Below are positions 10,728-24,213 of a DNA stretch of 64,000 nt, in pieces (position 1 is the first letter of the stretch; every line of letters begins with the position of its first letter). This stretch comes from Scedosporium boydii (taxonomy: Eukaryota > Ascomycota > Sordariomycetes > Microascales > Microascaceae). Where the stretch lies: the NCBI GenBank assembly GCA_002221725.1, contig NJFT01000149.1, positions 1 to 64,000 of the forward strand. Direction: 5' to 3'. Position numbers and translations under genes: made by a program. The notes beneath the pieces were generated by a model, which had not been told where the DNA came from, searched no databases, and saw nothing but the letters and a program-made list of their open reading frames with translations.

Positions 10728-12248
10728 ATGATGGTTAACCGATGCTTTTTAACCGTTTCTTTGCTTTGCACACTTGCGGCAGCGCTGACTAGTGCGGCCA
10801 CAGTCGCCGTGGCAGATACGGCTCCAAGTCCCGCAAACCCCGAAGTCACTGCTGTTACCGCCTGTCATGCAGACGGCCAAGATATGTACGTTTCCAGGAC
10901 TCTCCGTCTATCTGTTTTATTGCTCTACTTTTTTACTCAATCCGGCCTGCTGACCATGTGTTGAAGATATTGCATATGGGGATCAACCGAGTTCTTGATG
11001 GGCGCCACTCCCACGGCCGTGGGAGACGTTCCGACCGCGTATACGGATTGCCACCCTCACGAAACCGCCTTGTATTGTGTCGGTCCTAATGGCGAAGACG
11101 TTCCAGCCAAACAGGCAGATCATGGCGAAGACGATGCTGGTCACAATGATGATGCAACGTCTGACATGCAGTGCCATTTTCATGCCGGCGTGGAGCACTG
11201 CACTGGCACCGGCACTGGACCGGAGATCACTTCGTCTGAGAGGTCCTGCGAGACTCCTGACCGGGATTATGACGTCCCCCTCCGCATCGGGCTCCTCTTT
11301 GTCATGTTAGTGACCAGCAGTCTTGGTGTCTTTGGACCCATTCTCCTCGCCAACTTTCTACGCTCTTACAAGTACATTCCTCTGGTAACCTTGGTGCTTC
11401 GGCAGATCGGAACAGGCGTGATCATTGCAACTGCCTTCATACATTTATATACCCATGCACATCTCATGTTTACCAATCCTTGCCTCGAAGGCATTGAATT
11501 CGAGGGCACGACGTCGGCCATCGTCATGGCCGGCTTGTTCGTATCGTTCTTGGTGGATTTTCTTATACAACGGGCCGCTCGAGCCGAAGTTGCCAAATCG
11601 GCCAACTCCAAGGCCCGGCTTCGCACCGCTACTACTAATATTTTGGTGCTGGAGGCTGGCATCATCTTCCACTCCATTCTCCTTGGGATCACCCTGGTGG
11701 TAGTGGACGATGGGTTTTTCCTCACCCTTTTCATCATCATAGTCTTTCACCAGTTCTTCGAAGGGATCGCCCTTGGAAGTCTGATCGGGTCTATAGGTTT
11801 ACGTGACCTCGAGACCCACGAGACTTCGTCTGCCGAGCTTTCTCAACCTCATGTCGACGATCTGGAAGCCAAGGACATCCATTCCTCTGCGCCGGCCGAC
11901 TCGAGCTCCTCTCCTGACACCGATAGAGAGGAGATTCCTCTCTCTCTTATCAAGAGATGTCTCATAGGCGTACCCTTCGCCCTCATAACGCCGATTGGTA
12001 TGGCTATCGGCATCGGCGTTCTGAATAGGTTCAATGGAAATGACAGCGGTACGGTCCTCACGATGGGCGTTCTAGACGCTATATCGGTGGGTATTTTGAT
12101 TTGGATCGGATTGGTCGAAATGCTGGCCAAGGACTGGATGTTTGGCTCCTCTATATTAATGCGTTCAGGATGGAAAATAGTTTCGCTTGCGGTGCTGGGA
12201 CTGGTAACTGGAATGGTGCTGATGGGTTTTCTAGCAAAGTGGGCCTGA
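10728..12248 (+). CDS. ZIP-family zinc transporter, plasma membrane
   Basis: Two exons (10728-10885, 10967-12248) give 479 aa. A signal peptide (LTVSLLCTLAAALTSAA) is followed by a 170-residue outer domain rich in Cys and His: CHADGQD, CHPHETALYC, DHGEDDAGHNDD and CHFHAGVEHC. The ZIP core then begins at LRIGLLFVMLV. Key metal-site motifs are in place: HLYTHAH at the end of one helix, HSILLGITLV in helix IV and HQFFEGIALGSLIG in helix V. A variable Ser/Glu-rich cytosolic loop (about residues 345-375) and three last helices ending in FLAKWA complete it. ZIP proteins import Zn(II), and sometimes Fe(II), into the cytosol. The long metal-binding ectodomain resembles the fungal uptake proteins that work in neutral or alkaline, zinc-poor conditions (ZrfC-like). 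That parallel is inferred from architecture only. Confidence 0.92.
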
Positions 12249-12714
12249 ACGGCTTAAAAAGAGGAACCCGGTGAAGACACGGGACTGTCTACCATGGAGG
12301 TCTTTTGAGCCTTATCCAGACACTAATATTTCAATTAATTTTAACTCTAAGAATTTCATGATATCATCAAGGTTATAGAGACGGAGTCTAGACCCTTTCA
12401 ACGCGAGTATACTCTAAAAGACCTGTCACACGTCCATCACGAGCCCGATACATCCTCAATATTCTTCTACTAGCTACACCTCAGAGCCTCGAAACGTAAC
12501 TCAGGATCAGTTACTAGACCTCAATTTCCACTTAGCAGTTTGACCTCAAAATCCTAGGTAACTTATAAGGTTAGGGATCATGCAGGACAGTAGCTACGTT
12601 CTGTGGAACTTTGAGAATACCCTTCCAGGAAAATCCGGCACGATTGAGTTTAGGGGCGGGAGGTGTTTAAGGGGAGGAGTCAGAACCAAGCGTTGGATTG
12701 CATTCACAGTAACA

Positions 12715-13035
12715 TTTATCCGGGCCATCCTCGCCAGAGTCCTCTTCTCTCTTCCTCCAATTAGACATTCTGTGCTCCATGTATTTCACACCATCTTCCT
12801 CAGGTCCTGGCATTGGTACTAGCCAATGACAAGCCGTTCTCTGAAACGCTCTTGGACGTCAACCCTGCGGACCAAAATAACGCCAGTTCTATGAGAAGAG
12901 AATGCACCCTCTTGATTAGATAGGTGAAGTTGTAGGGCGCCGTGTTTCTCGGTGCCGATACCATTTTGTGGGATATTCTCCGTTGCCGTGCGGCCTGGTC
13001 TGTGGAGGTGGGAAAATCCCGAATCTGGGGGAGAC
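12715..13035. repeat. Dispersed repeat, copy B
   Basis: This is the second copy of the repeat at 7250-7560, in direct orientation about 5.5 kb away. Relative to copy A it carries extra bases around 12845-12870 and many point differences, so the duplication is not recent. The ends fade gradually, without inverted repeats. Confidence 0.8.
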
Positions 13036-13380
13036 ACTAACCTGTTTACGTTGGCGAGCAGGTCTTAATACCAACAGAGCCGAAGAATCGGAATATTGTC
13101 CCCGAATAAAGATGAGCCCCCGGCATTAGATTTCCACTCCTCGGAAGATGGTTTCCCTGTGATGTCTTGGTGATAGGATCTCCCACTCTCTACAGTGATT
13201 CTGTAACTGTGCCCTGGATTCGTAGAAAGGACTATATTAAGTAGCATGATAACGCGAAGAAGAAGCTCACAAACGACACGGGGCGTCCGACTTGTAAACT
13301 ATACTGGCCAATTAGTCTCATCCCAGTTCCAGAATTGGGTGTGAATGGGCAGACTTGGAGGCTTCAGGATAATACGCCTA

Positions 13381-13441
13381 TGGTATCCCTTATATATGCA
13401 GTATCCCTTACGTACATGGCATCCCTTACCTACATGCTATG
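13381..13441. repeat. Short tandem repeat
   Basis: The unit GTATCCCTTA plus about ten bases (ACGTACATGG-like) occurs three times in a row, with small changes in each copy. It is non-coding. Confidence 0.7.
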
Positions 13442-13985
13442 TGTAAATTTGGGGCGCAAAACAGATCATTTATTAGTAGACATGATGTATCCCTAGGGTC
13501 TTCCCTGACAACTACAGGATTCTGTCGAGTTGGTGAATGCAGTGCTGAGATGCATTTATCTCACGAGCTGCCACACACTGATTGAAGCGGAAGCAACGTT
13601 TGCTCAGAGATACATGGCTACGTCTATAGCAGGAGAATGGAGGAAACATCAGACCGTGTGCAATAATTCATACTGGGACCAAAAACGTCCAGAGAGTGCC
13701 GTGTGGGGTAACAGCTAGACCAGAACGTCCGGCATGGAAGCGCGTCAATGGGGGAAGCAAGGGTGTTGGCTCCAAGTGTCCGGACCAAGCCCCGATGTCC
13801 CAATGTTCCACTCGTAAACTTATGGGGCAGACCAACGTACGAATGTATAATATCTTTAGGCCCCCGAGGCGTTGGTTTACTCTCGCGTCCATCTGCCCTT
13901 GGTTACCTGCATAGGCGTTACCTGACTTTCTAATTGTCGCTGCTCTCGTTATTCGAGAATATCTAATCAGATCGTAATTTCAGCC

Positions 13986-15618
13986 ATGAATGAGTTTACT
14001 TTGTTCGTTAACACCATTGACGGACAGTCCTCCACAGGATGTCGAGTAACCAATGGAGTTGATCCCTCAACAAAAAAGAAGCTCTGGGATGTTCCAGTAG
14101 CATCGGCTCAGGATGTTGATGAAGCCGTGTCGGCAGCGCGGGCTGCGTTTGCGGGTTGGTCTGGAACAACGTGGAGCCACCGCCAAGAGCTGCTCTGGGC
14201 AGCGCGACAAGTTCTCCAGGACAGCAAAGCCAAGATGGCAACATTGCTCACAAAGGAGAGTGGAAAACCGGTAATTCTATCCAGCGAACCTAGAAAATGG
14301 GAGAAAAAGCCGTCTGACTGAAAGCATAGATAGAGTTTGCGAGCTTCCGAGGTTGACGCTTCGTTAGGCTTTCTGGACTTTAACGGTAAGTGACACGACG
14401 GGCTAGTTTCGTGGAAAAAAACCACTAAGAATATAATAGCCTCTCAGGAGCCTTTGGAGGATAGGGTTATTCAAGATGAGGACGAGCTCTTGTTAACCCT
14501 TCATCAGAGGCCCGTCGGTGTCGTGGTAGCGATATGCCCTTGGAATTACCCCTTGGTCTTGGCCATAGGCAAGATCGTCGCCGCCCTTATTACTAGAAAC
14601 TGCGTCATTGTCAAACCATCCCGTTTACACCATACTCCATTCTAAAATTTGTGGAATTAGCACGGGATATCTTCCCGCCCGGGGTGATCCAAGCTCTCAA
14701 TGGAGATGATGCCCTGGGACCTGCGCTTTGCAGCCATCGTGGAATCGACAAGATCAGCTTCACTGGGTCCATTGCCACTGGAAAGAAGATTGCCGAAAAG
14801 GCGGCTAAGACTCTTACACCGGTGACTTTGGAGCTGGGTGGGAATAGCGCCAGCATTATCTGTCCTGATGTGGATCCGGCTGTTGTGGCCCCGCAGGTTG
14901 CCGTCGGATCCTTTCTCAACTCGGGTCAGCTTTGCATAGCTAGCAAGAGGGTATACGTCCACGAAGATATTTACGACGAGTTCCTCAATTCAATGGTGGA
15001 GAGTGTGAAGCAATGGAAGATTGGCCCAACCTCAGGCCTTGAGACCGGAATCATGCTCGGGCCTATTCAGAACGAGATGCAGCATAATATTGTGAAACGC
15101 TTCTTCCACGATGCGTCGCAGAATGGATATACGTTTGCGTTGGGATCCCATCAACAGGAGGGTTCAACCGACAGTTTTCTCATCAAGCCTGCCATTATTG
15201 ACAACCCCCCAGACGACGCGCTCGTGGTTACGGGCGAAGCTTTCGGTAAGTCTACTGCTCGCTTTCTTATCTTGCCCCAGATATCATGAACTGACATGCT
15301 CTGCTGCTAGGCCCTATCGTCCCCCTCATGAAATGGAAGGACGAGGATGACGTTATTCGATGCGCCAACGACACCACCACCGGGCTAGGTGGTGCAGTTT
15401 GGTCGAACGACATTGACCGAGCAAAGCGACTCGCCGATCGCATCGAGGCAGGCACGATTTGGATTAATAGCGCCGAAAAGCCTCTTCCCCATGCACATTT
15501 TGCTGGGCACAAAGAAAGCGGCCTCGGTGGAGAATGGGGTCGCGAGGGTCTGTTCCAGTACTGCAGATCCAGGGTGATTCACTGTTACAAGACGAAGCCC
15601 GTCGCGGGTGGGAAGTAG
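13986..15618 (+). pseudogene. NAD(P)-aldehyde dehydrogenase gene with apparent frameshift
   Basis: Exons 13986-14270, 14334-14385, 14440-15245 and 15311-15618 encode a class-3-superfamily aldehyde dehydrogenase. It carries the fold motif AICPWNYPLVLAIGKI, the NAD-binding FTGSIATGKKI, the general base in LELGGNSASI, the catalytic cysteine in SGQLCIASK and the late motif EAFGPIVPL. At about 14621 the frame breaks: KPS is followed by the family sequence FTPYSILKFVELA only in another frame, as if one C of a run were lost. A second slip may lie at 14347-14352, where FASF and EVDASLGFLDFN sit in different frames. A 38-bp GT...AG intron could formally bridge the first break but would delete conserved residues. 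If the base calls are right the gene is dead. If not, it is a normal ALDH of about 480 aa. It oxidises an aldehyde to the acid, and its neighbours VAO and ADH suggest an aromatic aldehyde. Confidence 0.72.
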
Positions 15619-15715
15619 TGGAAAAGAGGCAGCTCATTATATCCGTAGTCCAACATGCCTAGCCCAACAAGTCCATTATTGATACAGTACTTACCAATGT
15701 GCGGTCCTCTGTGGC

Positions 15716-18399
15716 TCACATCAATGCCGCATTTAAATCCACGTCCTGCAACCGGAAAACGAGCTCGTGAATAGGTCCCATGTCAGAGCTATCTATAACA
15801 GGCAGAAGGCCTACTTCCTCTTTGTTGTGTCTCATAGTTCCCTCGTGTCGCCTCAGATTCAGCTTCATTTTGTACTCATTCTGGTTATGGAAGATGACAG
15901 CAAGGCTCCAATATTCCCTGGCATAACGCATGAATCCGACCCTCGTCAAGTCTGGCTGGGAATTGTCATTTTCGAATGGGATGGGGTCACGATCGCCCCA
16001 AACACGTACCCAGTTTCGTAAACCTCGGGAGACCCGGACGGATTTGGTATGGCTCTCGGGTCCGTTGTGATGATGGAAGATAAGATTATGGAAAGCTGTT
16101 GTGTCGTTTGAATGTCAGTCTTCGGTTTCATATGGACAGACTAGCTCTGCCTGCAGAGAACATACCGCTGGCGATGGCAAACAGGTTGAGTAGATTTGCC
16201 TGTTCTAGCGTGTGCCATTCCTCTGGACTCAATTCCTCCTTGAGACTGACTTCGATTAAGTCGGATATACTGAGCATGCCCAACGGTCTTCTCTCAACCC
16301 ATTCGCCCATGCGTTTTAGCCATACGTCCGGGTTGACTGCATGGAAACATGCATCTGGGCATACGATATCGTACTGGAGCTCGCTAACGACCATGCACGG
16401 AGTGGCGTTGTTGAAGATGATGAATGCACAATCGAGCAGGAAGACGAACAGTATAGACCGGATACACTCTTCCTTTATAGCAAACAGGTTCCAGGCATTG
16501 TAGCGACTGGCCAAGGCAAAACCCGGAAGACTGTTCGACCTTGCGAAGAGGTGCAAGGTACGGGATATGCCTACGATTTGAGGGAAGCGAACCCTTCGCG
16601 CCCTGGTCGCCCGGCGCATCGAAGAGTCCTCCCACAGAAGCATCAATACAACAAGATAGGAAGCCTGTAACAAATCCACTTGAGCCCGTACTTGGGGTAT
16701 TTCATCGTAGCCGTCCGGGGTGTATGGGAATGGGTGGTGGTCGGAAAACTCCTCGTCGGAGAACACCCATTCCTCTACGCGCTCCAGCCATGTTATTGCT
16801 TGTTCGCCGTCACTCTTTTCCGAAGTTAAGCAGGCTCCCATCAGAGCCATTGCAGCGATTAACTTCGGAGACTTCTTGGTGGCTGCAAAGGTCGGTCGAT
16901 GGAACACAGGCCAGTTAGGGTACCAGAACAGCCAGAATGCTGACAGGAACTTGTCGAGGTTTGGTGGCGAGAAGAATCGAGCGCATGCGTTCTCCATGGC
17001 TTCTGTCCATTTCGAGGTCTGCTGCTGTGGCCTCGCAAAGGCCGAATCGCGCAGCCCTTGGACAATCTCGCACGCCTTTTTCGTCAAATGGTGAACGCGA
17101 ATGTGCTGTGTGCCACCTCCAGCTTGCCCCATATTGGCCTCTAAGAAGTGCTCCAGAACGGGTTGCAGAGTACCTAGCGCCATGAGCTCGCCTGGTTCCG
17201 CCGAGGGCATGTCCAGATAAAGTTCGCACGCATCCGCTGCATTATGATGAGGCATTGGCAGGACGATTGAACTAGGTAATGTAGTGGCTAGAACTTTTCT
17301 CCTGGCGACTGCGTTTCCGCAATCGAACGAATTGGCGATACCATGACTGGACGTGAACCTGACAACAAAACGCAACCTCGAGCGAAGGGATTGCGGTCTC
17401 GGCATCAATATCGGTGGCACGACTAGAGTGTGTCCAATGTTCCACGGTAGGCCAACCTCTGCATATCCGTAGAACGGTGATGGTGCGGTAGCGGTCGTAG
17501 TAATGTCCAGTGGTGAAAGGGAGAATCTTGTGGACGGAGTATAGGGGTAAGCAACAAGCGCATCAAAGGAATCGAGAGGCGCTGGGGCAATTTGTGGCTG
17601 CAGTGCTTCTATGAAACCGACTTCCAGACAAGTAGACGTTATACTGGGTATCGCCACCGAGGGTGGATCACTAAGGAATGTCGGTAGTTCCATGTCTGGG
17701 TCGGAGAAATTTGGGGCTACTCTCGGAGCACTACTGGAGGAGGGTGAGGGCCATGCCGACACTGGTTTGTTTGGAGGCTGTCCGGAATAGACGCAGTTGT
17801 GGCCTTGCTTGAGGCAGACATCACAAGGCTGGGTTCCGCTACATTTCTTCTTAAGCTGGGCGCATCTTGCGCACGCATTTCGCTTCCGACCGCGTTTCCC
17901 CGTGGGAAGACTCGGAGGCGGGTGTCCCGTTTTTAGCCTCTCTCGACAAGTTCGCCAATGTCTCTGCAAGGCATCCCTAAGAGACGGGTTAGGAAGATGC
18001 TGGGATGGATGTGAGACTGAGTGTTAAGTTGAAAAGATACCTGCGATGGAAGCTGAAAGAACAAAAGGAACATTCATGAAGACGTTCATTGTCATCTCAG
18101 GTGGGAAGATGTTAGTCAAATGCCAGCTCGGAGAGGGGAAATGGTCTCGTGAGGGGAGGTAGCGGTGCGGCTACTAACGAGAGAGTAGATGGCGATTGAG
18201 GTGGTCTAGAAGTCCACCAACGTTAGTTTCTCTAGTTAGGCCAATATCCAGACAGAACGGCAAGCATCAAGCATGGGGAGGCTACAGGGCCATGTCTAAG
18301 TTTAAAGCTGAGGTTATACCTACCAACCTTCCTAAACTTAGTGAAGCAGACATGGCACTCAAACTGGAGCGTCTCAGGGCTCATTCTGGTCGCAGCCAT
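15716..18399 (-). CDS. Transcription factor with C2H2 and Zn2Cys6 fingers and fungal_trans domain
   Basis: The well-defined exons are 16166-17976 and 15716-16095, joined by a 70-bp intron that restores frame and gives the conserved C-terminal block ending in DMGPIHELV. Upstream, 18328-18399 encodes ECHVCFTKF, the first half of a C2H2 finger whose second half (DALQRHWRTC) opens the large exon. The splicing between them is uncertain. The DNA-binding Zn2Cys6 cluster follows at once: CARCAQLKKKC, CDVC and HNCVYSG, preceded by the basic KRGRKRN. A low-complexity linker and a fungal-specific regulatory domain (for example NLDKFLSAFWLFWYPNWPVFHRPTF) make up the rest. At least 730 residues are encoded. 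It lies between the aldehyde and alcohol dehydrogenase genes, so it may control the aromatic alcohol module or the polyketide cluster. Neither is proven. Confidence 0.85.
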
Positions 18400-18438
18400 A
18401 GGAGCGGCCAGTGAGCGATCAGAAAGAAAAAGAGGAGG

Positions 18439-18473
<35 letters not shown>

Positions 18474-19541
18474 AAAAGCGAGGGTAGCTTGTGTCGAACA
18501 CGCGCATCCTACGAAAACAGTCCGGGGCGGTTTTCTAGCTTTGTGAGCGCTTGGGTTGGCTAGACCACATCGCATTGGCAAGTGCTTGAGCTGCTCGGCT
18601 GATAATTTGCCACTGGAACCCCCTATATAAAGTATAATTGAGTTGGATTTTGGAAAGGTGGGTGCGAAGAAGGAGCCGGGGGGGGATGGAAGGGAGGGTC
18701 AATGGCTCCTTACTGCTTTGAGGAGGTCAGGGAAGTTGCGCAGGATCATGGAACGAAGATCGACAAACGAAGCTGTGACAGCGATTTTCACCAAATGAGG
18801 CTCGTGCGAAGATGTGGATAGGAAGATGGGAACTCAAGGCATGCAGCGGCCTCGGGAAAACGTATGCACGAGAATACGGGGCAGCAGAGTCATATCGGGT
18901 TACAGGATGGATCAATTGATGTAGACAACGGGACCGGGTTTGGGCTGGATTTGACACCCAGGAGGCCTTTGAAATCGAAGAAGATGTGCCTCGGCATGGT
19001 CCAGGGACCCGGCAAATACTCAATAGCTTTCTCTTTCTGGCCCCTGCGAAATCTGGCTCTCTCTTTACAGCGTCCTTTTGTTTGTGGACGAAGTTGACAT
19101 GGGACGGAGGTCTCAGCTTTAGTCTCAACCTTGCTCCGTATAGTCGGGACGGGACAGACTAACCAGAGATAGAACAATCGTTGCGACCGGTCTGCAACCA
19201 AAAATATTTCTCGGGATCCGAGAAGATGCGGGGTTGAGATCTGAGGACACTGAATGGACGCGAGCATCGGGAAATTCACCACCTCCGCAACGAGAGCAAG
19301 ATCTCTTCTTCCCCAGCAAAGGACGCTATTCCTAACTCAACCGAGTGATTGCGCGTTAAAAACACCTAATTAACCGAAGCTTTTTCTCGACCCGGTAGCA
19401 ACCTTCTCCGGGTCTGTGCATTTTTGAATCTACGTACATGAAAATGGAATTGCGAATCTTCAACACGGCTAACCGCCTTGAAAAGAAACGCTTCTAACTG
19501 CTGGGGTCAGTGGTGAGGCATCCTCATTCTTGCCCGCCCAA
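18400..19541. other. Intergenic with long A-tract
   Basis: This is the spacer between the regulator's 5' end and the 3' end of the alcohol dehydrogenase. It holds a run of about 30 A at 18439-18469. The frames at 18727-19282 on the minus strand have no domain motif and are probably chance. Confidence 0.4.
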
Positions 19542-20753
19542 CTAAATCCGAATGACAAATTTCCCGGTTGCCTGAAAGAAGTTTATTAGCCGATGCTTTG
19601 TCACTGTATAACAAGAAGTTGGGGAGAGTTCGGAATGGGCACGTATAGTGGCGAGCTTACTCGAAAGATCGCGGAGATCTTCGAGGTGAATCGTAGTGGT
19701 GATTGGCTTAACCACACCTCTCCGTACAAACTCCAAAGCTTCGAGTGTTTCTGTCCTCGTACCGACTAGGGTACCAATGATCCGTATTCCGCGGTCAATG
19801 ACGACTAGCGGGTGGAAGTTGAGGACTTCTGGCGGAGGAGGTATTCCAACGCAGACGAGCGTGCCAAAGACACTCAACATATCGAGACCGTTTTGATATG
19901 CCTTCCCAGACCCAGCAGTGATGATTGAAGCCTTTACACCGGCTTCGTTAGCTGTAAGAGCTTTTATAGCAGCGATCGTCCCTCGGTAAAGAGCGTCGAA
20001 GTACTCATCGGCGCCTGAGCGTACGTAAAGCTCCTTGCCTGCTGATCCGATATCGACGGCAGCCACACGATAACCCATAGCTTTTGCATATTGGACCGCT
20101 AAACCGCCAACACCACCGCTGGCACCGACGATAGCCACCCATTCTCCAGGAGTTGCGCCGCAAGTCTTGAGGGCCTTGTAGGCCGTCACTCCGCCGCAAA
20201 GCACAGGCGCCACATACTCGTCAGGTAGCTTGGCATCATCCGGGATGGTAAGCAAGTATCGGCTGGGCGCAACACAATATTCGGCAAACGTGCCATCCAA
20301 CTTCCGACCTGAGTTGAGTTGTTCGAGGCATCGAGTCTCGCCACCCGGTTCGCGGCAGCAAGGACATCGACCACAGACATCTCGTACCCATGCGATGCCG
20401 ACACGGTCTCCTACTTTGACGGCGTCAGGATCTACACCACTTCCGAGTCTGGCAACACGGCCGACACCTTCATGGCCAAGAATATCGCAGGTTGGGCCAA
20501 CATGGCCAGCCGCAAGAGAGATATCCGTCCCGCAAACACCAGTTGCGGAGAGTTTGACGAGAACTTCCCAGGGCTTAAGTTCTGGGATGGGTACTAAACG
20601 AATGCCGAAATCAAATCCGGTAGATGATCGCCGAGGAAGTTTTTATTCATAGTTAGTTTTCGAAGTACAACCAAACTTGGGTGGAGGGTTGCGTACCACG
20701 ACGATGGCAGCTTTCTGGGTGCTGCGCTCTGTATTATCCATCTTGGTCAACAT
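19542..20753 (-). CDS. Zinc-dependent alcohol dehydrogenase (MDR family)
   Basis: Three exons read from the minus strand (20753-20672, 20593-19661, 19603-19542) give 358 aa. Start 20753 is used, though a second ATG at 20741 is equally good. Catalytic-zinc residues are seen in SATGVCGTDIS and ILGHEGVGRV. The four structural-zinc cysteines are in VCGRCPCCREPGGETRC. The NAD-binding turn is GASGGVGGLAVQYAKAMGY. The enzyme interconverts an alcohol and an aldehyde or ketone with NAD(P)H, in the cytosol. Its C-terminal exon is read through a 57-bp intron. Without that splice the frame also stays open, so the very end is less certain. It faces the vanillyl-alcohol-oxidase gene from the opposite strand with about 700 bp between the starts, a shared promoter region that fits co-regulation. 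Confidence 0.9.
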
Positions 20754-21445
20754 CTGAGGAAATAAGGACCCGGTATCTTTCCGATGCGCAGGAGTTGTCC
20801 CTAATAGTAACGATTCTTTTTCGCTTGCTTCTTCTACTTGCTACTGCTGAATGTCTCAAGTTACAAGCCGGAACGGATAAGGGACTGTATAAAAGTCCGA
20901 CCACAGGAGACGGGGACCCCGGAACATGCCCAAAATCCTTGTTTCACAACGATCCGTATCAATTATCGGAATACACATGGAGGTGGGAAATAATGCGATC
21001 CAATATAAGTGCCGGGCGCCGACAAACAACGGTAATAATAATGAGGGTGTGATGAACCGCTCGTAGGATTCCGCGGTCGCCTGGTGTGCATCATAGCGCA
21101 TCGGTCAATTCCCCACCTCCATGACCGAATGCACCAACGGTTATCAAAATTGCACAGCTGGGGAGTAGCTTAAATCTAGTCCGGAATCGAGTCGGTCAGT
21201 TCCCACCCCCGCCTCATGCCAGGAGGATGGATACGACTGTCGCGGGAGAATTGGGACTGGTGCATCGGGACGGCTTTTCACTTTCGAACAGTCCGGAATG
21301 TAGCTTAAAATGTGGGACGACCTCTACTCGAGGCTTTGAAGCTCCCCCTGAAGCACGAGTATGGCATCGTCTTTGATCTGTGAAGACACGAGATCTCGAG
21401 CCCTCGCCGCAAAGGAATTCCCTGAACAACATCTATATACCCAAA
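20754..21445. promoter_or_regulatory. Divergent promoter region between ADH and vanillyl-alcohol oxidase genes
   Basis: These are 692 bases between two divergently transcribed enzyme genes, without a recognisable gene of their own. The arrangement makes shared control likely. I could not assign a specific operator. Confidence 0.5.
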
Positions 21446-23455
<2,010 letters not shown>

Positions 23456-24213
23456 CCCAGGACGATTTTGGTGATACACTGAGACGAGATTTTTGCTCAC
23501 TTTGGTTCAGACGACTTGTCAATCTTTTGTTCCAGATTCTAGTACTATAATCCGATGATTTGCATATTCCCTGAAACTCCCAAGCTGAAACTCAGTGAGA
23601 CAGCGAGTCTCCACATCATAGCCAAGTAATTACCGCCTTCATACCGCGGTTATGGACGGGAAGCTTCGTTTATGTGAGGCGCATATGGATAGCCATGAAC
23701 ACCGGGACCAGCAGCGCGCTAGTCAGTTCCAATCCAAGGGGTGAGCAGCTCGCTCTGTATAACCAAAAGGGCGTGGTGCTGCGTAGAAAAGAGAGAGGAT
23801 CATGGAACAACCCCTGATTAAGCTATCCCAAACAGGGAGCGTGAGCAATGGAGTACATTGCCAGAAGCCGTCATATCAGCACAAGTAATACGACGTGTAT
23901 TGACGGTATTGTTCTGTGGAGAATCTCGTTGCCCGAGAAGTTCCTATCCCTGGTTTTCCGGGCCAACGGGCAAACCTACCCTATTAGGTATGTGCTGTTG
24001 GCTCTGGCTCGGACGTCTGACACGTCGTTTATACGACCAACATGTCAGACGATGTTAGATAATGCATATAGTTAGGACCAGAGAATGTCTGGCCGTGACC
24101 GGGACACTCGTACCCCGCGTCAGATTAAAAGCTGGACTGGATTCGCTGTTCCTCACCCAGCTTCTTTGACCGCTTTTAATCATCGAGGGTGGCACTTCTG
24201 AACCCGAGGAGCC
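23456..24213. other. Upstream region of the ABC transporter gene
   Basis: This 758-bp spacer has no recognisable gene. Open frames at 23848-24075 are short and without motifs. Confidence 0.4.

Larger units (their letters stand above)
12249..13985. other. Intergenic with second repeat copy
   Basis: The spacer between the zinc transporter and the aldehyde dehydrogenase holds repeat copy B (12715-13035) and a small tandem array at 13380-13440. It has no recognisable gene. The last 60 bases contain a pyrimidine-rich leader before ATG 13986. Confidence 0.45.

Noticed and set aside
14621..14658. A 38-bp GT...AG intron that would repair the ALDH frame
   Set aside because: Too short for this organism's introns (about 50-80 bp), and it would remove residues conserved in the family. 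A frameshift explains the data better.
18727..19128. Open frame of 133 codons on the minus strand
   Set aside because: No recognisable domain and irregular composition. Likely a chance frame in the spacer.
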